NCBI GenBank assembly: GCA_949128115.1 | Contig: OX421967.1 | Location: 59,284,855 to 59,348,854 of the forward strand | Source of the DNA: Anaspis maculata | Lineage: Eukaryota; Arthropoda; Insecta; Coleoptera; Scraptiidae | DNA: 64,000 nt | Direction: 5' to 3' | Shown here: piece by piece, positions 21,491-32,562 of the stretch | How the letters are laid out: every line of letters starts with the position of its first letter | Numbering within the stretch: position 1 is the first letter of the stretch | Notes under the pieces: model-generated | The model's input: the letters and a program-made list of their open reading frames with translations, nothing else | Told to the model about the DNA's origin: nothing | Database searches by the model: none | Position numbers and translations under genes: made by a program

Positions 21491-21960
21491 ATGAGAAGCT
21501 ACGCAGATTATACCCCGGAAATTCTGGCCGAGGCCTTGAGAAAAATTTGATAGAAAGAAATGTCAATGCGAGAGGCCAGCAAAGAATATAAGATTCTCTT
21601 AGGGACCTTAAGCCACAAACTTGGAGAAAAATTTCCCAACAAGGCTGCCCCCCTGCTCTCACCCAGAAAGAGGAAATGCTTATTGTCAAAAACTTGCAAA
21701 CCCTGGGAGAGTGGGAGCTCCTTTTGAATTTGCGGGACACAAGGAAAGTGATCTTCTATACTATTTATCCAAAACGGGAAAAACTGTTTCCCAATTCAAA
21801 GAGATTTATCCTTCTAAAGATTGGGCCCTTGGTTTTTTGAAGCGCACAAGCGTCATGTTACGCTTAGAAACTGCAGAACATGGAAAAAAAACGAGCTGTT
21901 GTGTCAGCATCTATCGTTCAAGATTTTTTCGCACATCGCATCGCATTGCATTTCTGACGA
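21491..21960 (+). pseudogene. pogo/Tigger-like transposase fragment (unit C)
   Basis: Same fragment as in units A and B: MRSYADYTPEILAEALRKI followed by a stop, SMREASKEYKILLGTLSHKL, then the CENP-B-like part in shifted frames (GKTVSQFKEIYPSKDWALGF). Frame breaks are at the same places as in unit A, so the decay predates the duplication. Confidence 0.7.
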
Positions 21961-22000
21961 GAATTTTATGATCGCTCGTTAGCTTTTCCCCTCGCTCTTC

Positions 22001-22022
22001 CTTCGCTGCGCGCGCAGCGAAG
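22001..22022. promoter_or_regulatory. 22-bp perfect palindrome upstream of Z5
   Basis: Identical to the palindrome upstream of Z2; here 368 bp before the ATG. Confidence 0.5.
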
Positions 22023-22336
22023 ACGTAGTGCGACTACTGCATTTCGTACGCGTTAGGTCTAGGTAGCTAGTAGATGACCATTACAAAATGGTGTCATTCA
22101 ATCGTGTAGGTATTACACCTACAATGTAATTGTACGGTTACTCATTATAAATCGCTTCTTAAAAAACATCGAAATCAACCGAATACCTAGCTCTACATCT
22201 TATGACTATCTTATCATATTCATCAGAACTAGACTGTATACCTAGGTATGTCTTAATAAGTGTGGTTGAAATCCAATTGAAGTGTGTAACAGTTGGGGTG
22301 TACTGAACTGTATTTATTGTGGGGTAGTTACCTACT

Positions 22337-22358
22337 TACTAACCAATGGCTATTTTAG
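22337..22358 (+). promoter_or_regulatory. Probable branch point and 3' splice site of Z5
   Basis: TACTAAC (22337-22343) and CTATTTTAG ending at 22358; the ATG follows 10 bases later. Confidence 0.6.
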
Positions 22359-22368
22359 ATCAACGGTC

Positions 22369-22444
22369 ATGGCTGAACTATATCGGTGTCAACAATGTCC
22401 ATATGAGTTTGAACTCAAGTTTCAACTGAAACACCACGTTCGAA
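22369..22444 (+). pseudogene. Z5, 5' end (first finger)
   Basis: The ATG and 25 codons of the family N-terminus (MAELYRCQQC ... HH) up to the 8-bp target sequence CGTTCGAA, where a hAT-like element is inserted. Continues in frame at 26834. Confidence 0.85.
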
Positions 22445-25400
22445 TAGGGTTACCATAAGTCTTTTTCAGTTTCCAGGACAATAAATCCTTGAAATCCGGA
22501 CAAAATCCGGACATACTTACGTAGGTGCTGTAACGGTACAACCCCTTTCTCCTAACCCGTCAGTTGACATTCCGGCGTGATCGTCTAACAAAAGTGTAAA
22601 CCATACTTAACTGCTGTCTGGCCTCTTACAGTAGATTCACAAACACTGAGGTGGACTCCGCTAATAGAGCCACCCCTTTTCTTTCACTAACCCTTTCACT
22701 GGCTCTGTCAAAGAAAGTGACAGTACGAGAAGCTCCGCTGATAGAGTCCCATTCCACTTTCCCCTACGTTGTCAAATTAATTCATAACCGCTTGTTCTTT
22801 CATTGATAAGTGACACAAGAGAACAGGTACTAAACAGAGAGACATAACACGAAAGTCAACCACAATCCTGTTTATTACAACAAAGTCATGATAGAGAGAA
22901 GACAATTGATACACAGGTCCTTAATCCTACCCTAGTCAGTGGGAGAATTCTTTAAACATCCTATCTTAAATCAAATCACAGTCCTCTAATTAATTAGCGT
23001 AATCGGAGTCATACTGACCTCCTCGTGGAAAATGTAACCATGGCATTCGCCTATTGATCTGGTGGGGAAACCACGGAAAACCCACCAGGATGGTCTTGTG
23101 CTGTGATTTCAGGGACTTGCTACAGTTGGTACAGCTCTGCCTACCCGCAGATTAAATCCCTATTGTAAACGACCTAACTTATTGAAATAACACGGAGGAC
23201 GTTGCCATGATACCTGAAAGAAAACCCTATCCAAATTTAACAACAATTCAAATTTGAGCTAAGCCAAAGGGGAAGAAACTCTACCTAAACCGCAACGCCA
23301 ATTAAACACTTGACTGCTCGAAATACGGAACGTAGCGACGTTTTACAAAACATGACGCCCAGAGTAACAACAATAAACATTGAATTTCATGTCAGTAATC
23401 ACACTAATGTTATCACACAATTCTGTCGCTTGACGCAGGCTTACAGATCACCTACGCCCTATCAACCACCTGTCCTGGAAACCAATAATTTGCCGTGCTT
23501 TGACTTGACTTTGATAATCGTCAAATTTTGATTGTAATTTTTCACTCGTTGGCTTTGTACGACAGCTTCGGCTTTGATCGTATGCCTTCAAACAATGAGA
23601 TATGGGATATTTTCCCATTTCAATAACTTAATCATCTAACGGCATTATGACTGCCGGATTCACACTTCAAATACCATTTTAATGGCTCTCAAAAACAACA
23701 GTAAATGTCTCCTACACTACACCTAGCTAACGGCGCCGAAGGAAAGTGCAGGTATGGTTTTTTTACCACAAAACGGCTCGAGTTCACCTGAAACCTCGAT
23801 ACTGCTAAGAGAATCACGGTGGCTTTCTTTGAATAATTTTATCTCGACGTGGCTGAAGTTGCCGGTGGCAGAAAATAACAATCCTTGGACAGAATTTTTC
23901 AACAGATATTTGGAGGGAAGTAATTACGACGCTCTCGCTATTGGTCTCTTCGGGCGTCGCGCCTCAGCTCAAGTCTTTGATGACCCAACGGATTCTCGCG
24001 ACGCGCCCCCACGGAGTTATGTTGAACCCTTTTTGATCACAACCCTTCGTTTATCGAATCTCGCGCGAGACTTTCGCATTTTGGCGGTGTTTATAGGTGA
24101 TGTCTTTAAAGGTGGGCAATTTGCAGCCGCCCTTTTGGTGGACTTGAACTGTAAATTTTCTTTGCCATTGCGGTCGTCTGCTTGATCGAGAGAAAGAAAA
24201 AAGGCTTGAAATTTCATTCGCATGATGAGGCTTGGAGATTCGCCTTGCCGATGGTGTCCGGCCGATTCTTTAGCCTGTGACGGAAGTAATTTTTGTTGTT
24301 GTAAGATGGAACAATAATGGCGCTCACCTAGTGGCCAATCAGGGTGCATTTAATTCATTTGATGAACTTTCACGTGTTCGGGGCAGTGAGCCGGCTGAGC
24401 CATTGGCGGGAAGGCAATACCAAATTTCTCGGCTGGTACCCTCGAATTACACTTAGCTACAATTTTCTGTGGACTTCTAATCCTTATTTAATTTTTCAGC
24501 AGCATTGGTTTCCACGGCCGGTAATTAATAATATTTTAAACCTCAATTAGTGCAGAAAACGAGACCAACCTTTATTTGACGACCGGCGGAGTAGCAGCGA
24601 TTTTCCTATTCCTTGGTCCCGATGCTCAGAATTTCGACTTGAAGCCTGCTGCCTGTTGTGCTGTCTCCAACACACACACAATATCACCTCTTTCTAATTG
24701 AATTTACACCAAACCCACCACGCGAATTAACCCTGATTTAATTTAGCAATCTGAACACACGAAATTTTCACTGAAACTCCTTTTTGACTTTTGTGGAAAT
24801 TTCCGACCACCGAACTGACTTTAATCTGTTTAATTGACTTGGAATTTGAATTCTTTAAATGCAAACAACGATCTGAAATCTGTTATTTAACTCAGTGAGT
24901 AAATTAGTAAATTTTAGCTTCACGCTTGTACTTATCAAAAACTGCCTTGACAGAACAAAATCTTAAATCCCCAGAGGACTTGGATTCACGTTTTTCAATG
25001 CAACTTGTCACGATGAGAGCTCAAGCAAAAAAGCCACGAGAGCTCGCCCACATCCCCTGAGCTACACCCTCATTTCCACTTCCGAAAGTCCTTCACCTCT
25101 ACCAATGAGACTTAGCCAACCCTAGTCTCGTCCAATCACAAATTTTCCACCCCCTGATATCGATCGCGTATTGGATTCTGTCGACCACGTTCGATCTTGC
25201 AAATATCGCCCTTCTGGCCGCACTCCTTATAGCATTCACCGTCAGATGGCGCCAGTCGTCTCATTTTCCACACCAATTTGGATAATTACAATCTTATCGA
25301 TACCTCCCCACTCCCATCTGACTGCTGACATATCAAGATATTTTAGCTTACGTTTATAACTTCCGGGCTTATGTCTAAACATAAAGAAATTACCCGAATA

Positions 25401-26825
25401 GTGTAATCCAACCTGGCCGGACTGGGCAGAATCGCTTGAATGAAACCCTTTCTTGTTTGGTGTCTACTTGACTCTCATTTCGCACCCTAATCTGTAAACT
25501 TACTCTTTCCACCATACAATCACATCTACGAGTTTTCAATTTGGAAACTGGTAATTAACCGCGTTTAATTTTCTTGTAAGCGAAATTCTCGAGTCGGCAA
25601 GGTGCTGGCCACATGGCAACGGCCCTTTTCGGCCCTTTTATGCGGCCTTTCAGTATATCATAAACCAGCAGGCGTTTTATGCCGTCGCATCCGGGCGTTA
25701 ACTACACCGTTGCCCGAATTTTCGAAACTTAGATAAACACTTCTTTGTCCACAAGTTAGTTATTACTTCTCACGGCCAAACCGAAGCAATTTCTCTATTA
25801 TTCAAGGACTCTGCCGGGTTTTCTATAGCTCTCCGTTTTTTTTAACAGCCTGGCTCATATAACTCGATTCAGCGTTGGGTTTCTTTCAAGCCACTCTCGG
25901 CCTTATCTCGCTAAGTTGAATTCACATTTGCCCGGAACTATTAATAACCTACTTAATTATATTAGCAATTGCCACAGTGCACATAGCATGACCTTTTTTA
26001 TTTTTTTATTTTTTGTTCTCACTTTATTTATGAAATTATTAGACATACTGCAAGGTTAGCAAAAGAAATCGTGCCACAAGGATTGGAAGATCAAAATAAG
26101 AAATAAATCCACGTTTACCATCACGTACATCACTTCAGCGCATACATGAGAACGCATACCTGCAGAGCGCGGTAATTTCAATTTTGACGCACGAAGTGTC
26201 ACTGTCAATGGCAACTGTCAATCAATAATCGAAATGTAAACAAACAACAAACATAACCTCCTAACCATTCAACATTTAATATTGTTCAGAATGAAATGTT
26301 ACGACGTGCCGTATGGCAGAAAGACGCAAAAAAGATTCAGGTGATACGAAACACAACGAGCTGCAAGGCGATCGACGAAACAAGAGCGTTATTTGGTTAG
26401 ATCTGTCGAAACGTCAAATCGACGTCAAGCGCTGTCAGCTGAAATTTGCGTGACGTTACACACGCACACCGTATTACAGTGTTGTCAACTTGTTGTCGTG
26501 ATATAGATATGGCAACGTCCTACTTCCACAGGTATGCGCAGAAACCTTTCGGGAAACGTGGATTGAGGACTTGCCGACTTGATCATTATCGGTTATGGTG
26601 GTACGACTGCTGTAATAAGTTACTGCGCGCAACGGGATGCGCCAAATTCGGAATAGCAAAATCAGCTGTTGGGTACGGCCAGCCAGCGTTGTCCGATAGG
26701 CAATAACCCGATGAATGCGTGATAATTTAATTTTTCCGGACGCTATCTACTTTCCCGGCCGGACTTCCCCGGACGCCTCAAAAACCCAAACATGTCCGGG
26801 TAAATCCGGACGTATGGTAACCCTA
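22445..26825. mobile_element. 4.38-kb hAT-like element inside Z5, no transposase seen
   Basis: Terminal inverted repeats TAGGGTTACCATA ... TATGGTAACCCTA with subterminal CCGGAC motifs, flanked by a perfect 8-bp duplication CGTTCGAA (22437-22444, 26826-26833). An 8-bp duplication and a TAGGGTT-type end are characteristic of hAT transposons. The 4.4-kb interior shows no frame recognisable as transposase. It contains scattered splice-like and LTR-like stretches and may hold nested insertions, none delimited here. Z2 and Z6 have the unoccupied site. Confidence 0.88.
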
Positions 26826-26833
26826 CGTTCGAA

Positions 26834-28093
26834 GAGCCCATAAAAATGTTTATGCGGCAGAACTGTTCCATGCCATCGTAGAACCGGAGCAGTTCTCGTG
26901 CATTTGCTGCGAATTCAAGTGTTACCACAATTGGGACTTGTACGAACACTGCAAACACAATCATCACGGCAGGATCGACGACCACCACATTGAACAAAGC
27001 TCGTTTTGCAATGAAGAATTCCATAAATTTCTATGTGATTGTTGCCTGTTCAGGTCCGATTCCGCATTGCTTCTGATAAAACACACGGACTCCCATCTTT
27101 TGACTGCGATACCTACTTATTGCAACACCAACACACGCCAATGCAGTTGACCTTGTTGAAGACTTGTCACGCACTAAATGTTCGAGCACAGTCAGGCAAA
27201 GAAGAGACTCGAAAGAGCACATGTCAACTCATGCTTCCCATAAACAGATGAAATTCACTGAATGTGCAAAGTGTTCATATAAATGTAAACGAAAGAGCTA
27301 TTTGAAAAAGCACATGTTGAAACACGCTGCCGCTGAAGACATCGATTGGTTTGAATGTGATGAATGTTCATTCAAAACCAAGTATATTTCGGGTTTGAGA
27401 GGACACATGTTGAAACATGCTGCCGCTGGAAACATCATTTGGTTCCAATGTGCAAAGTGTTCATATAAATCCAATTCAAGGAGCATTTTGAAGAGGCACA
27501 TGTTGACACATGCTACCGCTGAAGACATCGTTTGGTTTGAATGTGATGAATGTTTATTTAAAACCAAGCATAAGAAGAGTTTGAAAGAGCACATGTGGAA
27601 ACATGCTGCCGCTGAAGACATAGTCTGGTTTCAATGTGCAAAATGTGCATATAAATCCAAGCTAACAAGCAATTTAAAGAGGCATATGTTGAAACATGCT
27701 GCCGCCAAAGCTCGCGCTGGAGGCATCGTTTGGTTCCAATGTGCGAAGTGTTCATATAAATCCAAAGAAAAGTTCATGTTGAAGAGGCACATGTTGAAAC
27801 ATGCTGCCGCTGAAGACATCGTTTGGTTTGAATGTGCAAAATGTTCATATAAATCCAAGAGAAGGAACAATTTAAAGACGCACATGTTGAAACATGCTTC
27901 CGCTAAAGACATCATTTGGTTCCAATGTGCAAAGTGTTCATATAAATTCAAGGGAAAGGGCGATTTAAAAAAGCATATGTTAAAACATGCTGCCGCTGAA
28001 GACATCGTTTGGTTTGAATGTGCAAAATGTTTATATAAATCCAAGAGAAGGGACAATTTAAAGACGCACATGTTGAAACATGCTGCCTGTTAG
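26834..28093 (+). pseudogene. Z5, remainder: N-terminal module and nine fingers
   Basis: Resumes the first finger (RAHKNVYAAELFH), then fingers two and three of the N-terminal module and nine array fingers. Compared with Z2 there is a 4-bp insertion at about 27111-27115 (ACCT within ATACCTACTT) that breaks the frame before the array; the array frame itself is open from 27164 to the stop at 28093. One linker (about 27700-27720) has four extra residues (AAAKARAGGIVW). Finger helices differ from Z2 and Z6 after the first (KYISGLRG, NSRSILKR, KLTSNLKR, KGKGDLKK), so the array is a distinct version and not a plain copy. With both the insertion and the frameshift this is a pseudogene, unless transcription starts inside. 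Confidence 0.85.
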
Positions 28094-28520
28094 CACCGCT
28101 ATTATAATTACATAAAAACACGTATTCCGCAGTGTCGATGATCGCTTTTCATTTCCATCTTGGTACACAGCTACCATGCAACGCAATATCCCATAGCCGA
28201 AGCCGACTGCCCGCTCCCGCTTTCTTTCTTCTCTCGTCCCGCGCCGGACGCCGTCCATCGGCTTGGAGTTGGAGCTGATGCGGTCACCCAGGCCAGTATA
28301 CCGGGTGGTACAGCAAAAGACGGTTACCGGGTGAAGCACGGTGGATTTGGCAGGAATACTTGTACTTTTTTCTCTCGTACTCGTACTCGTACAGAGGAAA
28401 ACTCGCACACGCTATTTAAGTATGTGGTTGACGTTGCGGTCTTTTGTCTCCTGTCAGTTGTCAAGTCCAGGGCTGCTAACACCTGCTCCCTTCTGAATTC
28501 AGGCGTCAGCCCGATAATCC
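28094..28520 (-). repeat. ZNF 3' flank and LTR-derived end of gypsy copy B
   Basis: Collinear with 7726-8160. The LTR-like block has a TGTTAGCAGCCC start on the minus strand at about 28476. Confidence 0.55.
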
Positions 28521-30068
28521 TTGAGATGTGACGGAAGTCGTCGCTCTCTTGTCGACCGTCTCACGGCAATCGGCGGTGGCTAAATTGGCTCCGGCCACGA
28601 AACGTCGGCGTCGGCTGAGACATTGGCAACGTAGACAAGCTCCTCTGGAACTGGAACATCGGCAACGTCGACGAGCTTTTCTAGAACTGGAACATGGGCA
28701 ACGTCGACGGGCTCTTCCGGGGCTGCTCGTGATTTGAGCGTGTCCGGTCTAGGGTCAGGAACCTCGAAAACCTCCAGTAGAACTCGAGGAGGCATTTCTT
28801 CGATCCGCGGTGTACGACGGCTAGCTGTCACGTCTTGACGTGCTAGGATTTGATTGGCATGCGCTCGAACAAGGCGGCGTCGCGCATCTTCCAAAAGTAC
28901 GTTGTAAATTACTTTCACAATCTTCTCCACTATGCGACACCAGGAACCCATCGGAAATGGTTTTTCGAATACCTCTTGACGTAGACCGGATTTTGTGAGG
29001 AAAAACATTTTTCTCTGACACCATGTTTTCGGTTGAATTGCTCGGGGCTTGCTTCATCCCAACTTCTCCATCTCGAGATGTTCTCGATGGCTTCACAAAA
29101 GGTCTGACAAAGTCTAGCTTTGTTCGCGTTGTTCTACCAAACATCAGCTCTGCCGGTGAATTTCCTCCTGGAGCACTCCCAGTTGGCGTAGCTCTATTGC
29201 ATCAGGAAAGTGTTGAGATGCTTCCCAAGTGTTTCTCCCTCACCCAGTTTTTTGATGGCGCGTTTGAACGTAGGTATCAACGAAGCGTTCTGCTTGTCCA
29301 TTCGACTGGGGATGGTATGGTGGTGTGCGCAGGTGATTGATTCCGTCTAAGATACAGAAGTCTCTGAAGTTTTTTCGCAACGAACTGAGTTCCATTGTCC
29401 GAGATCAATAATTCTGGAAGTCCTAACGTAGCAAAAATTCGCTCAAACATGTTGACAGTTTGCTGTGCAGTGATGCTGCGTGTTAAAAGAACTTCCGGCC
29501 ATTTAGAGTACGCGTCCACCACAATCAGGTAATACTCGTTGTCGATCCGTCCCGCATAATCGATGTGGACTCGTTGCTATGGCTTCTCAGGTACCGGCCA
29601 TCACGGCTCTAGCGGTACTTCAACTGAAGTTTTAGCTGTTCCCATGCATCTTGAACAGCTCTTGACGCAGGTCTCGATGTCCTTATCGATATTCGGCCAG
29701 TAGACGCTCGATCTTGCGAACGATTTCATCCGCTCTATCCCCTGATGACCCTTATGCAATTCTTGCAAAATTTTGGTGTGGAACTTCTCTGGGATTACCA
29801 TTCCTTCCATGAATAAGAGAGCATCTCGAAGGACGGAGAGTGAGTCTCTTCGCTGATGGAAAATCTTCAAGCACTCATCAGGAATTTTTCTTCTTGCATG
29901 TATTTGATTACATTTTGAAGGTGTTCGTATCTTCTTGTTTTCTCCTGAATTTTCTCGAAGGTGATCGGCGTCCAACTTGGAGCTGACTCGACAACTTCTC
30001 AAACATCTTCTCTCAACTGTATCACTACGATCACACAGTCTTCCTCTGGTCTGGGACAATCTGTCATG
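28521..30068 (-). pseudogene. Gypsy copy B: integrase and pol C-terminus (broken)
   Basis: Minus-strand pol remnants. The C-terminal tail (28580-29008) carries three 12-residue VPVxEELVDVA repeats. The integrase core is in pieces at 28821-29144 and 29277-29522 (D in [19 protein letters not shown] before it). The zinc-binding region is at 29601-29820 (HKGHQG ... CVKSCSRCMG). Stops and frame changes make it inactive. At about 30068 the sequence jumps from the post-RNase H region directly to the RT thumb, so RNase H is absent from this copy. Confidence 0.85.
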
Positions 30069-30900
30069 TCGAAGTGTGGACAGATTGTGAGGTGGAGGTG
30101 GGCTGACGATTGATTTGATTTTATCAGGATCCAGCCGCAGTTCACTCTCATCTATAATATTTCCTAGATACCGGATTTCTGACATCGCAAACTTGCACTT
30201 GTCTTTTCTCACACGGAATCCATATTCCTGGAGCTTTTGCAGGAGTTTGGTCAGATTCGCGTTGTGCTCCCGTTCATCTTCACCTCCGACTATGATGTCA
30301 TCTAGGTATGTACCTTCTCTTGGAATTCCACAGCTATTATAGCGTCCATGATCTGTTGGAAAATTCCAGGTGCCGATTTGACACCTGCGGGAAGTCGGGC
30401 GAATTGAAATAATCCTCTGTGCGTGCTGATCGTCTGGTACTTTCTTGATTCTTCTTCAACTTGTAGATATGCATCGGAGAGATCCAACTGACTGAAAATT
30501 GCGCAATTAGTCATTCCATTCCCGCAAAAATTGTTTCTGGTAGGGGAAATCCGCATCCATCCGATCTCTAAACAACGCGAAGGGCGCTCGGCGTGTTTTA
30601 TTACCACCGGAACCGCATTTTTTCGTATTGGCAACTTAGCTGGGGGGCCCATAAAGGTTCCGGTTCCTTCTTGGGAAACCTCGGGGAATTCTTTTTCGAA
30701 ATCGAAGTCTGTCTCTGGTTCAACAAGGCACCTATACACTTCCGTCAAGGAAATTTTCAAAGGCTTGAACCAGTCTCGACCCAGTAAGTCCACGCGGGGG
30801 CCACGCAGGACGATCATGACAGTTTTGATTTTTCACGTCCGTACCGCACTGTGACATGAGCCGTTCGTTCCTTTTCCCAATACTTTCAATCGCCGCTGTT
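30069..30900 (-). pseudogene. Gypsy copy B: protease end and reverse transcriptase
   Basis: The minus strand encodes LLGRDWFKPL (end of protease), then RT with DLSDAYLQV, RGLFQFARLPAGVKSAPG and, after a one-base frame change at about 30300, the YLDD catalytic motif, then KCKFAMSEIRYLGNII. It lacks RNase H. This part is missing from copy A. Confidence 0.85.
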
Positions 30901-30905
30901 GATAA

Positions 30906-32208
30906 TTATCCAACACTCCTTCGAAACGCTGTAGTTTGGGCTCTCCAATGGCTGTCGACTTGCATTTCACACCATCTTCCGTTAAACTGTACGTTGGCTA
31001 CCTCACACTTGAACCGTTCGCCCACCTGATGGATTCCGTAATCATCTTGTTCCTCCTCAGACTCCTGGATGTCTGCCACTGCTTTTACTGAATTACTCTC
31101 CTTCTTCTTGATACAGGCCCGTTTGAGTAGCCCTGTACCTTTGCAGAATCGACACTGGAAATTTTTGAAACGGCATGCTTCGGCGCCGTGTCTTCCGTTA
31201 CACCGGAAGCAGTTCATCCTTCCGTCAAACTCTTATTTTGTTTCCGGCGTTTCATGACGCGCCTTTCCTTTGTATAACTTTCGAACCTCAGCTAGAGCCG
31301 ATGGTGGTCTCAACTCATGCATATGCTGTGAGGCGGCCTCCGCAGACAAGGCCAAGTCCATGACGGTCTTGAATACGCTGCTATACTTTTTCACCCGACT
31401 GCTGATCCCTTTCGTTGATTAAGAAACGTTGGACGATCTCCGAATGCTTTATTGAAAAATGATCTTTCAGCAGTTTCACTATTTCCTATTTCGTCGTACG
31501 ATCTGGCCGATGGTGACTCGGTAGATACAAATGATCTTACAATCTCAAAGGTTGCCGGTCCACAAATATAATGTACTTAGTAACTCGGCCCTTATCTCAG
31601 CGGCATCCGTCACGCCGTTGGCCTCCAAAAAAAAAAATATGAGACGCTCCGAATATGACACCCATGTCTCTGGTTTCGACTGACTGTTGATACTGGTTCC
31701 TGGATAGGACGCTCCTCTTTACAGATGGGAAAATCTTTTGTCTCTTTGTGCGGTGCAGAAATGTGCCTTATCTATTCTACAACGGCCGTCGATTCCACAA
31801 AAAAACACTTCAGTTCAACAATTTTGGCTTGAGCACCTGACATTTATTGCGCTATAATTCAGGGTTTTCTCAAAATTAGCTCTACAGGAAGGACTTTAAG
31901 AAAAGAATTTCTAATCGCGTTTTTGCACTACGTACGTCATTGCTATTGTATGTTGGGCTATAACTCAGACTCATCTTCGTTAGCGTACGTCTGGGTTCTC
32001 CAGCTATTCTTGATATTTCTTGTGTCGTGACGTGAACTTGAATAAGGCTTAGGTATCTTTAAATTGGCTCTAAGAATTTTTGCAGCTGTGTCTGTGTTAG
32101 CTTGCGTCAGTCTGTTCTCTGAAAAACCTCGCTTTCCTGGTCGTCTTCTATTTGTAATAATTATAATTTTTCCGTGGCTACGTTACAAAAAAAAACAATG
32201 CTTCACTT
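30906..32208 (-). pseudogene. Gypsy copy B: gag and leader
   Basis: Minus-strand gag with CCHC-type zinc knuckles at 31140-31217 (CFRCNGRHGAEAC and CRFCKGTGLLKRAC), preceded by degenerate capsid-like sequence up to about 31860 and a leader up to the BEL insertion at 32209. It is collinear with 9790-10935 in copy A, apart from the SINE there. Confidence 0.75.
32204..32208. repeat. Left target duplication of the BEL/Pao element
   Basis: CACTT, matched by 38530-38534; unit A has the single copy at about 10936. Confidence 0.9.
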
Positions 32209-32412
32209 TGAAGAATCTTGGACAATGGACGGCTACTTTCCCAGTAATGAATGAACACGGCTATTACTTTTGGAACATTATTTATTGCGAACGTAACAAC
32301 AAAACGATTTTCTCCGCGTCCATCTTCTTCGCCATCATGCTTGTCCTCTCTTCTCACCTCATTCCCGAGATGGCGCTTTGCGGCGGCAAACATTTGAATT
32401 TTAAACGGAACA
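32209..32412 (-). repeat. 3' LTR of the BEL/Pao element
   Basis: 204 bp. On the minus strand it starts TGTTCCGTTTAAAATTC and ends AAGATTCTTCA. Identical by eye to 38326-38529. Confidence 0.95.
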
Positions 32413-32562
32413 TAGCCCCGGCCTTGAAAGGCTTGCTTTCAACAAAAAATAAATTCAATGACATACACGTAAATGTGTTAACAAGCCAATGACTTAAACC
32501 AAACAACAAAACAAAACATTAAGTGAAAGAACATCACAGAAAGTTCATGGTCAAAAATGTCA

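Noticed and set aside
23754..24349. Frames inside the hAT-like element as transposase
   Set aside because: Neither strand shows hAT catalytic or BED-finger motifs; frames are short and overlap on opposite strands.
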